NCBI GenBank assembly: GCA_014379705.1
Contig: JACMLI010000694.1
Coordinates: 1 to 24,166 of the forward strand
Source: Gemmatimonadaceae bacterium
GTDB taxonomy: Bacteria; Gemmatimonadota; Gemmatimonadetes; Gemmatimonadales; Gemmatimonadaceae
Reading direction: 5' to 3'
Length of the DNA stretch: 24,166 nucleotides
In this document: positions 14,082 through 22,220 of the stretch, piece by piece
Position numbering within the stretch: position 1 is the first letter of the stretch
Layout of the letters: every line of letters starts with the position of its first letter
The notes under the pieces: model-generated
What the model was told of the DNA's origin: nothing
What the model saw: only the letters and a program-made list of their open reading frames with translations
Database searches by the model: none
Made by a program: the position numbers and the translations under genes

Positions 14082-14822
14082 ATGGACCCATCGCGTACGG
14101 CGCACCATGCTATCTCAGGCGAGTCCCGACATCCTTTGCACCGCGACACAACGCCATTGCCCCCTGCTCCAGCTTCCCACGATGTCGTCGTCCTGATTCA
14201 TGGACTTGGCCGGACGACGCGGTCGCTCTGGCTCATCTCGATGGTGGCGCGACGGCGTGGCTTTCAGGTGATCGCGTGGGGTTACCCGTCGCGGCACGGC
14301 ACGATCCAGGAGCATGCCGCAGCACTCGACCGCGCGTTGACGGCCACGCTGTGTGCAGCGCGTGGACGCGTCCACTTCGTCACGCACTCGCTGGGCGGTC
14401 TCCTCGTGCGCGCCTACCTGGGGTCCGTGACCATCCCGAACCTCGGACGGATCGTGATGCTCGCACCGCCGAACCAGGGCACCGAAGTCGCCGATCGCCT
14501 TCGCGAGTGGTGGCCCTTTCGCGTGATGACCGGACCGTCGGGGCAGCAGCTGGGCACAGGGCCCGACGGCGTGGCGTCGCGACTGCCTCTGATTGACGGT
14601 GAGGTGGGGATCATCGCCGGGGATCGCAGCACGAACCCGCTGTTCGATGCGTGGATCGATGGCGCGAGTGACGGGAAGGTTGGCGTTGCTCGTACGCACC
14701 TGCCGGGCATGACCGATCACCTCGTTGTGCGCGCGGGTCACACCTTCCTGCCATGGCGACCCGATGTCGTGCGGCAGGTGTTTGCGTTCATCGAGCGCGG
14801 GCGCTTCGACGTCCGCGAGTGA
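14082..14822 (+). CDS. Alpha/beta hydrolase, PGAP1/lipase-like
   Basis: The 246-residue product has the hydrolase core: HDVVVLIHGLGRTTRSLW (oxyanion HG), then VHFVTHSLGGLLVRAYL with nucleophile Ser103 in a THSLGG elbow, VMLAPPNQGTEVAD, and GMTDHLVVRAGHTFL with the likely catalytic His near the C-terminus. This resembles triacylglycerol-lipase/PGAP1-like esterases. No signal peptide is evident. An in-frame ATG at 14031 follows a good AGGGAGGG sequence and would add 17 Gly/Arg-rich residues, while the ATG at 14082 follows GGGAAG; the choice is uncertain. The start at 14031 would overlap the divergent aminotransferase start codon (CATG), so both promoters must lie within the other gene. Confidence 0.85.
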   Translation: MDPSRTAHHAISGESRHPLHRDTTPLPPAPASHDVVVLIHGLGRTTRSLWLISMVARRRGFQVIAWGYPSRHGTIQEHAAALDRALTATLCAARGRVHFVTHSLGGLLVRAYLGSVTIPNLGRIVMLAPPNQGTEVADRLREWWPFRVMTGPSGQQLGTGPDGVASRLPLIDGEVGIIAGDRSTNPLFDAWIDGASDGKVGVARTHLPGMTDHLVVRAGHTFLPWRPDVVRQVFAFIERGRFDVRE

Positions 14823-14957
14823 AACCGCGCACAGGCCTCGTCTCGTGCAGGCGGTGCGCACGAAAAACTCGTTTGCCGTAGATGCCGCGGGATGTCGAGT
14901 ACGGCTGGGCTGCTCGGTGCTACGCGAGGGGGTGAGCAACCGTTCTCCCACTCACGT

Positions 14958-14992
14958 CGTCCAAGGGGCGCATCATTGCCCTTGGACGGAGG
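14958..14992 (+). promoter_or_regulatory. Perfect 10-bp hairpin abutting the ribosome binding site of the amidohydrolase gene
   Basis: CGTCCAAGGG (14958-14967) and CCCTTGGACG (14979-14988) are perfectly complementary with an 11-base loop. The last base of the stem is the first G of the Shine-Dalgarno GGAGG (14988-14992), and the ATG follows at 15000. In the mRNA the stem would compete with or position the ribosome. It may also be an operator at the DNA level. No T-run follows, so it is unlikely to be a terminator for the hydrolase gene 135 bp upstream. The rest of 14823-14957 shows nothing further. Confidence 0.6.
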
Positions 14993-14999
14993 ACGCCGG

Positions 15000-16265
15000 A
15001 TGAACATGCGCGTGATGACCCTCGGGCTCGCACTCTTCCTCGGCGGGCCTGGGATCGGTGGAGCACAGGCCTCATTTGTGGTGCGCAACGTCCGGGTCTT
15101 CGATGGACAACGCGTCCTCGAAGGACGCGATGTACTCGTCACCAATGGCACCGTCGCACGTATCGATGCCGCTGGGTCGGCGGTCCCCGATGGTATCGCC
15201 ATCGTGAACGGCACCGGTCGCACCCTGTTGCCTGGACTGATGGACGCGCACGTCCACGTAAGCGACAGCACCGTCCCTGACCTGCACCAGGCGATCACGC
15301 TCGGTGTCACGACGATGTTCGACATGTTCTCCGCCGGTTCCCGCTTCGACGCGATGAAGGCCATCGAACGTGTCGACCGCAGCGACGTGGCGTCGGTTCG
15401 CTCAGCGGGGATCGGCGCCAGTGCACCAGGAGGGCATCCATCGCAGATGGGCGGGCCGCCCTTTCCGATGGTCACCGACTCGAGCCAGAGCCAGGACTTC
15501 GTGAATGCGCGCGTCACCGAGGGGTCAGACTACGTCAAGATCATCTACGACGACCTCGCGAGCATGGGCAGGTCGCTCCCACGTCTCGATCGTGGCGCCT
15601 TGTTCGGCCTCGTCGCGGCGGCACATGCCGCAGGCAAGCTCGCCGTGGTGCACGCCATGTCGGAGGCGCAGGCGAGTACCGCAATTGACGCGGGCGCGGA
15701 TGGGCTGGTCCACCTGTTCAATGCCGCGACGGTTTCTCCCGAGTTCGCGCGACTGGTTGCGAGTCACCGGGCCTTCGTCGTCCCGACCCTAACGGTCCAC
15801 CACGCCAGTTGTGGCGAGTCGACCGGCCCGGCGGTCGCGGCGGACACCCTGCTCATGCCGTGGGTCCGCCCTGCGATGCGGTCACAGGTGTTGCGGAGCT
15901 TTGGAGCGCGGCCAGGGATCTCGTGCGAGGGCACGCGAGAGGCCGTGCGCCAGCTCGCGCGCGAAGGGGTGCCGATCCTCGCGGGGACGGATGCCCCCTC
16001 GCCCGGGCACGCGTACGGGGCATCGCTGCACTACGAACTGCAGTTGCTCGTGCGATCCGGGCTCACCCCGGTACAGGCGCTCACGGCCGCCACCCTCGCG
16101 CCAGCTCGCGCGTTTCGATTGAACGATCGGGGAGCCATCGCCCCCGGAGCGCGCGCCGACCTCCTGCTCGTGGACGGCGACCCGACGGTTACGATCGCCG
16201 ACACTCGACGCATCGTCACGGTCTGGAAGCGCGGCGTGGTAGTGGACCGGGCAAGGTACCCGTAA
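15000..16265 (+). CDS. Secreted amidohydrolase-family metalloenzyme (first copy)
   Basis: The 421-residue protein has an N-terminal signal peptide (MNMRVMTLGLALFLGGPGIGGAQA) and then the amidohydrolase fold. FVVRNVRVFDGQRVLEGRDVLV forms the small beta domain, LLPGLMDAHVHV holds the metal-binding His84 and His86, EGSDYVKIIYDD contains Lys180 in the place of the bridging or carboxylated Lys, VVHAMSEAQA and DGLVHLFN supply further His residues, and GTDAPSP holds Asp331. The C-terminus (GAIAPGARADLLLVDGDPTV) is typical. Relatives include imidazolonepropionase-like and Xaa-Pro-dipeptidase-like hydrolases that act on peptides or cyclic amides. The substrate is unknown. The GGAGG at 14988-14992 fixes the start. 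It shares its layout with the amidohydrolase at 22221. Confidence 0.9.
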   Translation: MNMRVMTLGLALFLGGPGIGGAQASFVVRNVRVFDGQRVLEGRDVLVTNGTVARIDAAGSAVPDGIAIVNGTGRTLLPGLMDAHVHVSDSTVPDLHQAITLGVTTMFDMFSAGSRFDAMKAIERVDRSDVASVRSAGIGASAPGGHPSQMGGPPFPMVTDSSQSQDFVNARVTEGSDYVKIIYDDLASMGRSLPRLDRGALFGLVAAAHAAGKLAVVHAMSEAQASTAIDAGADGLVHLFNAATVSPEFARLVASHRAFVVPTLTVHHASCGESTGPAVAADTLLMPWVRPAMRSQVLRSFGARPGISCEGTREAVRQLAREGVPILAGTDAPSPGHAYGASLHYELQLLVRSGLTPVQALTAATLAPARAFRLNDRGAIAPGARADLLLVDGDPTVTIADTRRIVTVWKRGVVVDRARYP

Positions 16266-16293
16266 CCTCTCACCTGCTTACTACTTCACCCGC

Positions 16294-16509
16294 ATGGCCA
16301 CCGAATATCCGGGCAAGCACGTGGAAATCAAGCGCGTGGTTGCTGAAGGGAACTTCGTGGTCCTGCATTGTGCCCAGGAATGGCCGAGCGATGGGCCGTG
16401 GGCCGGCATCGACATCTTCCGTTTCGACGAGAACGGACGGATCGTTGAGCATTGGGACGTCCTGCAACGCGTCCCGGCGACGTCGGCCAACGCCAACACG
16501 ATGTTCTAG
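16294..16509 (+). pseudogene. C-terminal remnant of a SnoaL-like (NTF2-fold) protein
   Basis: The 71 residues from ATG 16294 match only the C-terminal half of the SnoaL-like nuclear-transport-factor-2 family. MATEYPGKHVEIKRVVAEGNF is followed by VVLHCAQEWP, GIDIFRFDENGRIVEHWDVLQ and a final SANANTMF. Complete members run to about 120-130 residues, so the first ~50 are missing. Upstream the frame continues (YYFTR just before the Met also fits the family) back to a stop at 16240-16242, inside the end of the amidohydrolase gene. No start codon or Shine-Dalgarno sequence precedes the Met. It therefore appears to be a remnant left by deletion. A translated short protein cannot be ruled out. Confidence 0.75.
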
Positions 16510-16536
16510 TCCCGTGCTCCCTTCCAACGGTTGGAC

Positions 16537-17814
16537 ATGACCCCAGCGCTCCAACTCGCGGCGATCGGGATCTTCATCGGATGTTTTGTGTTGGCGGCGT
16601 GGCGGGGGGCACACCTGGGTGTCGTGATGTTCGCGGCCGCCTGCGGCGTCGGCGTCCTCATGGCAAAGATGCCGATCCGCGACGTGTTGGCAGGCTTTCC
16701 CGTCGGCATCATGGTGCTGCTCGTCGGCGTGACCTACCTGTTCGCGATCGCGCACGGCAACGGCACCATCGATCGCGCCATCGACGCCGCGCTCGGGCGG
16801 GTGGGTGACAACGCGGCGCTGCTTCCCTTCCTGTTCTTCCTCCTCACGGCAGCGATCTGCGCGTTAGGCTCGGCGCTGGCGGGGCTCGTGCTCGCGCCGG
16901 TCGCCATGCTCCTCGCGCGCCGGCACGACGTCGACCCGATGCTCATGGCACTGGCGATCGGCACCGGCCAGAGCGCCGGGTCGTTCGCACCGACCAGCCT
17001 GTTCGGCATCGTGACGTACGGCACCGCCCATCAGGCGAACATCCCGCTGAACCCCCTGACCCTCTTCGGGATCGCCGTGGCGACGAACCTCGTCCTCCTC
17101 GCCGCGGCGTACCTCATGTTCGGCGGGCCAGCGCTCGTGCGACGGCGTCGGTCGATCAATGCCACGCCTGCGACGCCGCGACCGGCCGCCCCGGCGTTCT
17201 CGCCCAGCAAGGTGCAGGTCGCGACGCTCGCTTGCCTCGCAGGACTCGTGGTGACCGTCATCGCGGCTTCAGCGGCCGGCCTCAGTCCCGATGTGGGTGT
17301 GTTGTGCCTCGTGTTTGCCGCGATCCTGGCCCTCATCGACCCCGCGGTCGGCGCGACCTCGGTCGCCCGGATCGACTGGTCGACGGTCTGGCTGGTGGGC
17401 GGCATCGTCACGTATGTCGGGGTACTCCAGCACATGGGCGCGGTGGATTTCCTCGGCGAGGGGGCAAGGCACGTCGGCTCTCCGATCGCAGCGGCCCTCA
17501 TTATCTGCGCGGTGGGAGGGCTGGTCTCCGCGTTCGCCTCGACCACCGGAGTTCTCGCTGCATTGGTGCCGCTGGCGCTTCCCCTCGTTGCGTCCGGCGA
17601 CGTGGCGGGATGGGCGATGATCAGCGCGCTCGGCATTTGTTCGTCGATCGTGGACGTGTCGCCCTTCTCCACGACAGGAGCGACCGTCGTTGCCGCTGCC
17701 GACGAATCGGCGCGCCCGCGCATGACGCGGCTCCTCATTCGCTGGGGCATGGCAATGGTCGTGATCGGGCCGATCGCGCTGGTGAGTGTCCTGGTCGCCC
17801 CGAGCACTCCGTAA
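16537..17814 (+). CDS. MatC/SLC13-like dicarboxylate (malonate-type) transporter
   Basis: The 425-residue integral membrane protein has about eleven or twelve hydrophobic helices. The N-terminal part (LAAIGIFIGCFVLAAWRGAHLGVVMFAAACGVG, DVLAGFPVGIMVLLVGVTYLFAIAHGNGTID) matches the dicarboxylate-carrier MatC N-terminal domain. GTGQSAGSFAPTSLFGIVTYG in the middle and DVSPFSTTGATVVAA near the end are the two substrate- and ion-binding loops characteristic of the SLC13/ion-transporter superfamily. MatC carries malonate or related dicarboxylates with a cation. The ATG at 16537 is chosen over TTG at 16531; no Shine-Dalgarno sequence is visible, though CCAACGGTTGG (16524-16534) lies just before it. 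The nearby amidohydrolases do not indicate the substrate. Confidence 0.88.
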   Translation: MTPALQLAAIGIFIGCFVLAAWRGAHLGVVMFAAACGVGVLMAKMPIRDVLAGFPVGIMVLLVGVTYLFAIAHGNGTIDRAIDAALGRVGDNAALLPFLFFLLTAAICALGSALAGLVLAPVAMLLARRHDVDPMLMALAIGTGQSAGSFAPTSLFGIVTYGTAHQANIPLNPLTLFGIAVATNLVLLAAAYLMFGGPALVRRRRSINATPATPRPAAPAFSPSKVQVATLACLAGLVVTVIAASAAGLSPDVGVLCLVFAAILALIDPAVGATSVARIDWSTVWLVGGIVTYVGVLQHMGAVDFLGEGARHVGSPIAAALIICAVGGLVSAFASTTGVLAALVPLALPLVASGDVAGWAMISALGICSSIVDVSPFSTTGATVVAAADESARPRMTRLLIRWGMAMVVIGPIALVSVLVAPSTP

Positions 17815-17819
17815 CGGCG

Positions 17820-17839
17820 CTCGACACTGGCGCGTCGAG
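17820..17839 (+). terminator. Small hairpin after the MatC-like gene
   Basis: CTCGAC (17820-17825) pairs with GTCGAG (17834-17839) around an 8-base loop, six bases after the transporter stop codon. There is no T-run after it, only a G-rich stretch. It may be a weak terminator or an mRNA 3'-end structure; coincidence is possible. Confidence 0.25.
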
Positions 17840-17883
17840 GGGGCGGCACCCAGCATTGGCGGGACACCACTGAGGGCCCGACC

Positions 17884-19866
17884 ATGCGTCTCTTCCTTCT
17901 TGCGCTCGCAGCTACTCCGACCCTCCTGCTCGCCCAGGCCGGACCCGTCGCACGGATCACGCTGGCACCTGAAGTACCGATCCTCGCCTCCGGCGAGACG
18001 CTGCAGCTCAAGGCGATTGCGGTCGACTCCAGTGGACAGGCAGTGCCGGGCGTGACCGTGCGATTCCAGGGGGGCAGCGTCTTCGAGGGCGCGGTGGACC
18101 AGAACGGTCTCGTCACCGGCGGCGCTCCCGGTGTCCTTCATTTGACGCTCACTGCGCTCGTCACCGGCGGGCGCCCGATCGTGCGCCGGGTCGACGTGAC
18201 GGTGACGCCCGGCCCCGCGGCCACGATCACCATCGATCCACTTCCCGCCAAGCTCCTCGCCGGGCAGGACATCCAGCTCCGGACGCGCGTGCTCTCGAGG
18301 AGCAATGAGCCGCGGCTGAACGACGTCATCACGTGGTCCAGCTCGGCCCCGCGGGTCGGGCGCGTGAGTGCGAGCGGCATGCTCACCGGCGTCGGTGCCG
18401 GCCGCACCACGATCAGTGCGACCACGGGACAGGCGACGCAACAGCTCACCATCGACGTGGTCAGTGCGAACATCGGCTCCATCACCATCGCCCCGAGCAC
18501 GCCGCAGGCGCGCACTGGCGACGTGGTGCGCTTCACAGCGTCGGTGAAGGACGCCGGCGGACGCGTCATCGACGGGCTCACGCCGACATGGCTCATGGCA
18601 CCGGGCAACGGGCAGGTCGACACGGACGGCGCGTTCGTCGGCTACCAGCCGGGCAGCTACACGGTCACCGCCTCATTCGGCCAGCGCTCCGTGACCACCA
18701 CCACGACCCTCGTTCCCCGCGACGTGCGGCGCGCAACGGCCACCGTGGGCGGGCTGCCAATCGCGGCGCACACGTCGGCCGAGCTCTGGCTGCACCCCAA
18801 ACAACCCGTTGCCTACCTGTCCACCTTCGACGGCATCGTCTACACGATCGACATCAAGGACCCGGCGAAGCCGGCGATCGTTGATTCCATTGTCGCCGAC
18901 GCACGACTGGTCAACGACGTCATGACCGACGAGGCCGGAACGATCCTCGTGCACACCCGCCAGGGCGCGAGCGACCGGCGCAACGGCATCGCGGTATACA
19001 CACTCGAAGATCCCTTCCGGCCGAAGCTCGTCGGGCAGTTCGTCGACCCGGTGACGTCCGGCGTGCACTCGGCCTACGTGCACACCCAGGCGAAGTACGG
19101 CACTTTCGCGTACATCACCTCGGACTTCCAGGGGCGCATCTACATCGTCGACCTCAACGATCCCGCAAAGCCGAAGCAGGCATCGTTCTGGCAAGTGCCA
19201 CGCACCGACGGCGGGCGCTACGTGCACGACATGGAGGTGCGCGACGGGCTGCTCTATGCGAGCGCCCTCAACGATGGCCTCGTCGTGCTCGACGTCGGCA
19301 ACGGCATCAAGGGCGGCTCACCCACGAATCCCGTGCTGGTGACGCAGTTCAAGTACGACATGGCCTCGCTGCGCGGTGCGGCGGCCGCCGCCGGGCGTCC
19401 CGTGATCGGGGGCACGCACACCGCCTGGCGGCACAAGAACTACGTCTTCGTCGGCGACGAGATCCTGCCGCAGGGGCCGAACCGGGCCGGCGCCGACGTT
19501 CCCGATCGCGCGTGGGGAGGCCTGCACGTGATCGACATCTCGGACCTCACGAAGCCGAAGGAAGTGGCGTGGTACGACCTGGATGTCGGGGGCACGCACA
19601 ACTTCTGGGTGGCCGGCGACACGCTGTACATGGGGGCGTTCAACGCCGGCTTCCGCGCGATCGACATCTCCGGCGAACTGCGCGGCGACCTCAAGGCGCA
19701 GCAGCGCGAGATGGCGCACGTCGACCCCGTGTTCCCCAACGGCAAGGTGCCCAACTCCGCGTTCACGTGGGGCGTCATCGTCCGCGATGGGCTGGCCTAC
19801 ATCAATGACATGAACAACGGCCTCACGATCGTAAGGCTGCAGCCAAGGCCCGCCGTCGTCCCGTGA
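17884..19866 (+). CDS. Secreted Ig-like and LVIVD-repeat beta-propeller protein
   Basis: The 660-residue product has a signal peptide (MRLFLLALAATPTLLLAQ). Three bacterial Ig-like (BIG2-type) domains follow at about residues 22-108, 110-198 and 200-277, with repeated ASGETLQLKA, LLAGQDIQLRTRV and ARTGDVVRFTASV openings and VSASGMLTGVGAGRTTISA. From about residue 290 is a propeller of LVIVD-type repeats: PVAYLSTFDGIVYTIDIKDPAKP, YIVDLNDPAKPK, GLVVLDVGNGI, LHVIDISDLTKPKEV and FRAIDISGEL. Such proteins are exported and thought to be cell-surface adhesion or binding proteins; no enzyme motif is visible. GAGG near 17873 may be the ribosome binding site. Its stop overlaps the start of the next propeller gene, so the two are made together. 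Confidence 0.88.
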   Translation: MRLFLLALAATPTLLLAQAGPVARITLAPEVPILASGETLQLKAIAVDSSGQAVPGVTVRFQGGSVFEGAVDQNGLVTGGAPGVLHLTLTALVTGGRPIVRRVDVTVTPGPAATITIDPLPAKLLAGQDIQLRTRVLSRSNEPRLNDVITWSSSAPRVGRVSASGMLTGVGAGRTTISATTGQATQQLTIDVVSANIGSITIAPSTPQARTGDVVRFTASVKDAGGRVIDGLTPTWLMAPGNGQVDTDGAFVGYQPGSYTVTASFGQRSVTTTTTLVPRDVRRATATVGGLPIAAHTSAELWLHPKQPVAYLSTFDGIVYTIDIKDPAKPAIVDSIVADARLVNDVMTDEAGTILVHTRQGASDRRNGIAVYTLEDPFRPKLVGQFVDPVTSGVHSAYVHTQAKYGTFAYITSDFQGRIYIVDLNDPAKPKQASFWQVPRTDGGRYVHDMEVRDGLLYASALNDGLVVLDVGNGIKGGSPTNPVLVTQFKYDMASLRGAAAAAGRPVIGGTHTAWRHKNYVFVGDEILPQGPNRAGADVPDRAWGGLHVIDISDLTKPKEVAWYDLDVGGTHNFWVAGDTLYMGAFNAGFRAIDISGELRGDLKAQQREMAHVDPVFPNGKVPNSAFTWGVIVRDGLAYINDMNNGLTIVRLQPRPAVVP

Positions 19867-21092
19867 TGTTGCGCGTCGTTGTCAGCTGCCTCCTCGCGGG
19901 CTCGCTCACGGGTGAGGGCTCGCCCCTCCGCCGCTCCGGCGAAGCACGCCCCGGCAGGCTGTCAGCCGGGGGCCGGAGCCCAGAGTCGTCTGCCGTCTCC
20001 GTGCTGGTGCCCGAGCGCGACTACCTCGTCTACGTCGGCTCCGAGTCGGCAGACATGGTGGCGCTCGTCCGCTTCGGTCCGGCGGGGATCAAGGTCGAGC
20101 GACAGCGCTACGTCGGGGCGTCGCGTGCCGAGATCGCCGGCCCGCATGGCGTCGCTCTCTCGCCCGACGGGCGGCACTACTACGTGTCGATCGCGCACGG
20201 TGTGCCGAACGGCTACCTGCAGAAATACAGCACCGCCACCGACTCCGCCGAAGGGAACGTCATGCTCGGCAGCTTCCCGGCGTCGCTGCAGGTCTCCCCC
20301 GACGGTTACCTCGCGTACGTCGTGAACTTCAACCTGCACGGCGACATGGTCCCGTCGAGCGTGTCGGTCGTGGCGACGGCGGAGATGGCCGAGGTCGCGC
20401 GCATCGAGACCTGCACCATGCCGCATGGGTCCCGCCTGACCCGTGATGGTTCGCGGCACTACTCGGCGTGCATGATGGATGAGCTGTTGGTGGAGATCGA
20501 CACGCGCACGTTGCAGGTCTCGCGTCACTTTCGGCTGACGAAGGGACGCGAGGGCGGGATGTCGGGGCCGCCGGTCCGTGCCACCGGTGCGACAGCGCAC
20601 GACATGGGCGGGCACGGCATGGATGCGCCGAGGCCCGGCGACACGTCGTGCCAGCCTACATGGGCGCTGCCGGCCGCCGATGGCTCGCGCATCTGGGTAG
20701 CGTGCAACAAGTCGAGCGAGGTCGTGGAGGTCGACGGGCGCACGTGGACGCTGCGTCGACGCATCGCGGCCGGGCCGGGGGTCTACAACCTCGGCGTCAC
20801 GCACGACGGTACGCGCCTCATCGCCACGAACAAGCGCGGCCAGTCGGTCTCGATCTTCGAGGTCGCGACGGGGCGAGAGCTGGCTCGCATTCCGACGACG
20901 CGGGCCGTCGTGCACGGTGTCGCCATCTCCGATGACGATCGTTACGCCTTTATCTCCATGGAAGGCCGCGGCGCCGAGCCGGGCGGGATGGACGTCATCG
21001 ACCTGACCACACGTACACGAGTGGCCACGGTAGATCTGGGACAGCAGGCGGGCGGCATCGACTTCTGGAAGAGCGAGCCGGCCTCGCGCTGA
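19866..21092 (+). CDS. YncE-like secreted beta-propeller protein
   Basis: The product is about 408 residues. A short hydrophobic N-terminus (MLRVVVSCLLAGSLTG) looks like an export signal. The rest is a seven-bladed YncE/cytochrome-d1-like propeller with LVYVGSESADMVALVRF, GPHGVALSPDGRHYYVSIAHG, SPDGYLAYVVNF, MPHGSRLTRDGSRHYSACM, RIWVACNKSSEVVEVD, NLGVTHDGTRLIATNKRG and VHGVAISDDDRYAFISMEG. A loop near residues 243-255 carries His245, Met247, His250 and Met252 (HDMGGHGM), a possible metal site. The ATG overlaps the TGA of the upstream Ig/LVIVD gene by one base; a GTG at 19863 is also possible. Part of the N-terminus is encoded by a G+C-rich inverted repeat. The function is not known. Confidence 0.85.
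   Translation: MLRVVVSCLLAGSLTGEGSPLRRSGEARPGRLSAGGRSPESSAVSVLVPERDYLVYVGSESADMVALVRFGPAGIKVERQRYVGASRAEIAGPHGVALSPDGRHYYVSIAHGVPNGYLQKYSTATDSAEGNVMLGSFPASLQVSPDGYLAYVVNFNLHGDMVPSSVSVVATAEMAEVARIETCTMPHGSRLTRDGSRHYSACMMDELLVEIDTRTLQVSRHFRLTKGREGGMSGPPVRATGATAHDMGGHGMDAPRPGDTSCQPTWALPAADGSRIWVACNKSSEVVEVDGRTWTLRRRIAAGPGVYNLGVTHDGTRLIATNKRGQSVSIFEVATGRELARIPTTRAVVHGVAISDDDRYAFISMEGRGAEPGGMDVIDLTTRTRVATVDLGQQAGGIDFWKSEPASR
19916..19981. repeat. G+C-rich inverted repeat inside the YncE-like coding region
   Basis: CCCCGGC (19949-19955) pairs with GCCGGGG (19965-19971), and GGGCTC (19916-19921) pairs with GAGCCC (19976-19981), giving a nested, imperfect stem. It encodes the low-complexity linker SPLRRSGEARPGRLSAGGRS between the signal segment and the first propeller strand. 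This looks like a small palindromic insert taken into the reading frame without breaking it. Confidence 0.45.
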
Positions 21093-21202
21093 CCGTCGAC
21101 TCCCGCGCCCCGGTGGCCAGGCCGGTGGGCACGCGCGGGAACTGCGAGCGCCTTGAAGGATTCTCCAGCTACCAGCTGCAATTCCCACTTCGAGGAGGCC
21201 CC

Positions 21203-22090
21203 ATGTTCACGGTCCTTGGCGCAACCGGTCACACCGGATCCCTCGTCGTGACCCAACTGCTCGATGCCGGGAAGCAGGTGCGGGCCGTCGGCCGCGACGG
21301 GGGGAAGCTCGAGGCCCTCCTGCAGCGCGGTGCCGAGGCTGCCGTCGGCAACGTCGAGGATGCGCGGTTCATCGCGTCGGTCCTTGATGGTGCCGAGGGT
21401 GTGTATGCCCTCATCCCCCCTGATTACTCCAACGGCGACTACCTCGGCCACTATCAGGCGATGGGCAGGTCCATTGCGACCGCCGCGAGGGAAGCGACGG
21501 TGAAGCGCATGGTCTTCCTGTCGAGCCTTGGCGCGGAGCTCGAATCGGACACCGGCCCGATCATGGGACTACGCCTTGCGGAGCGGGAACTGCAGGAAGT
21601 CCCCGGGCTCGACCTGCTCATCCTTCGCGCCGGCTACTTCTACGAGAACTTCTTCAACACGCTCGGGCTCATCAGGCACCAGGGGATCAACGGCGGGGCG
21701 ATCAGCCCTGACGTGCCCTTCGCGATGACGGCAGCGCGCGACATCGCCACGTCTGCGACACGCGCGCTCCTGGCGGGAGACTTCAGCGGCGTCCAGCTAC
21801 GCGAGGTCCTCGGGCCGCGAGACTACACCATGACCGAGGCGACGCGCATGCTCGGCGAGGCGATCGGCAGCCCCGGCCTGCCCTACGTGCGATTTCCCGA
21901 CGAGGGGTTCGCCGGATCGCTGATCGCCAATGGATTTGCGCCCCCCGTGGCGCAGTCGTTCGTGGACATGGCTCGCGGGATCTCGGAGGGACGCATCCGG
22001 CCGACGCAAGGGCGCAGCGCGGCGACGACCGGAGGAACACCGTTCGAAGGCTTCGCGCAGGAGTTCGCCGCCGCGTACCGATCCGCATGA
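21203..22090 (+). CDS. NmrA-like NAD(P)-binding reductase
   Basis: The 295-residue cytosolic protein starts MFTVLGATGHTGSLVVTQLL, the GxxGxxG nucleotide-binding motif of atypical short-chain dehydrogenases. VRAVGRDGGKLEALLQRG follows, then GNVEDARFIASVLDGAEGVYALIPPDY, VKRMVFLSSLGAE and LRAGYFYENFF. The last is typical of NmrA/HSCARG-like proteins and of NAD(P)H-quinone or nitroreductase-like QOR2 (YtfG) relatives. These bind NAD(P) and may reduce quinones or act as redox sensors. The start follows a clear AGGAGG at 21193-21198. It lies 110 bp after the YncE-like gene; whether it is co-transcribed is unclear. The substrate is not evident. Confidence 0.88.
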   Translation: MFTVLGATGHTGSLVVTQLLDAGKQVRAVGRDGGKLEALLQRGAEAAVGNVEDARFIASVLDGAEGVYALIPPDYSNGDYLGHYQAMGRSIATAAREATVKRMVFLSSLGAELESDTGPIMGLRLAERELQEVPGLDLLILRAGYFYENFFNTLGLIRHQGINGGAISPDVPFAMTAARDIATSATRALLAGDFSGVQLREVLGPRDYTMTEATRMLGEAIGSPGLPYVRFPDEGFAGSLIANGFAPPVAQSFVDMARGISEGRIRPTQGRSAATTGGTPFEGFAQEFAAAYRSA

Positions 22091-22220
22091 GATGATCGGA
22101 ATGGCGAAGGGTGCGTTCCGGGGGCATCATCACCTCCCGATGACCCCAGCCAGAGCCAACATCATCCGCCCGCTTTTCCGCCAGGCCGGCAAGGGCGCGC
22201 CAGCCTTCGCGTTTCGTCCA

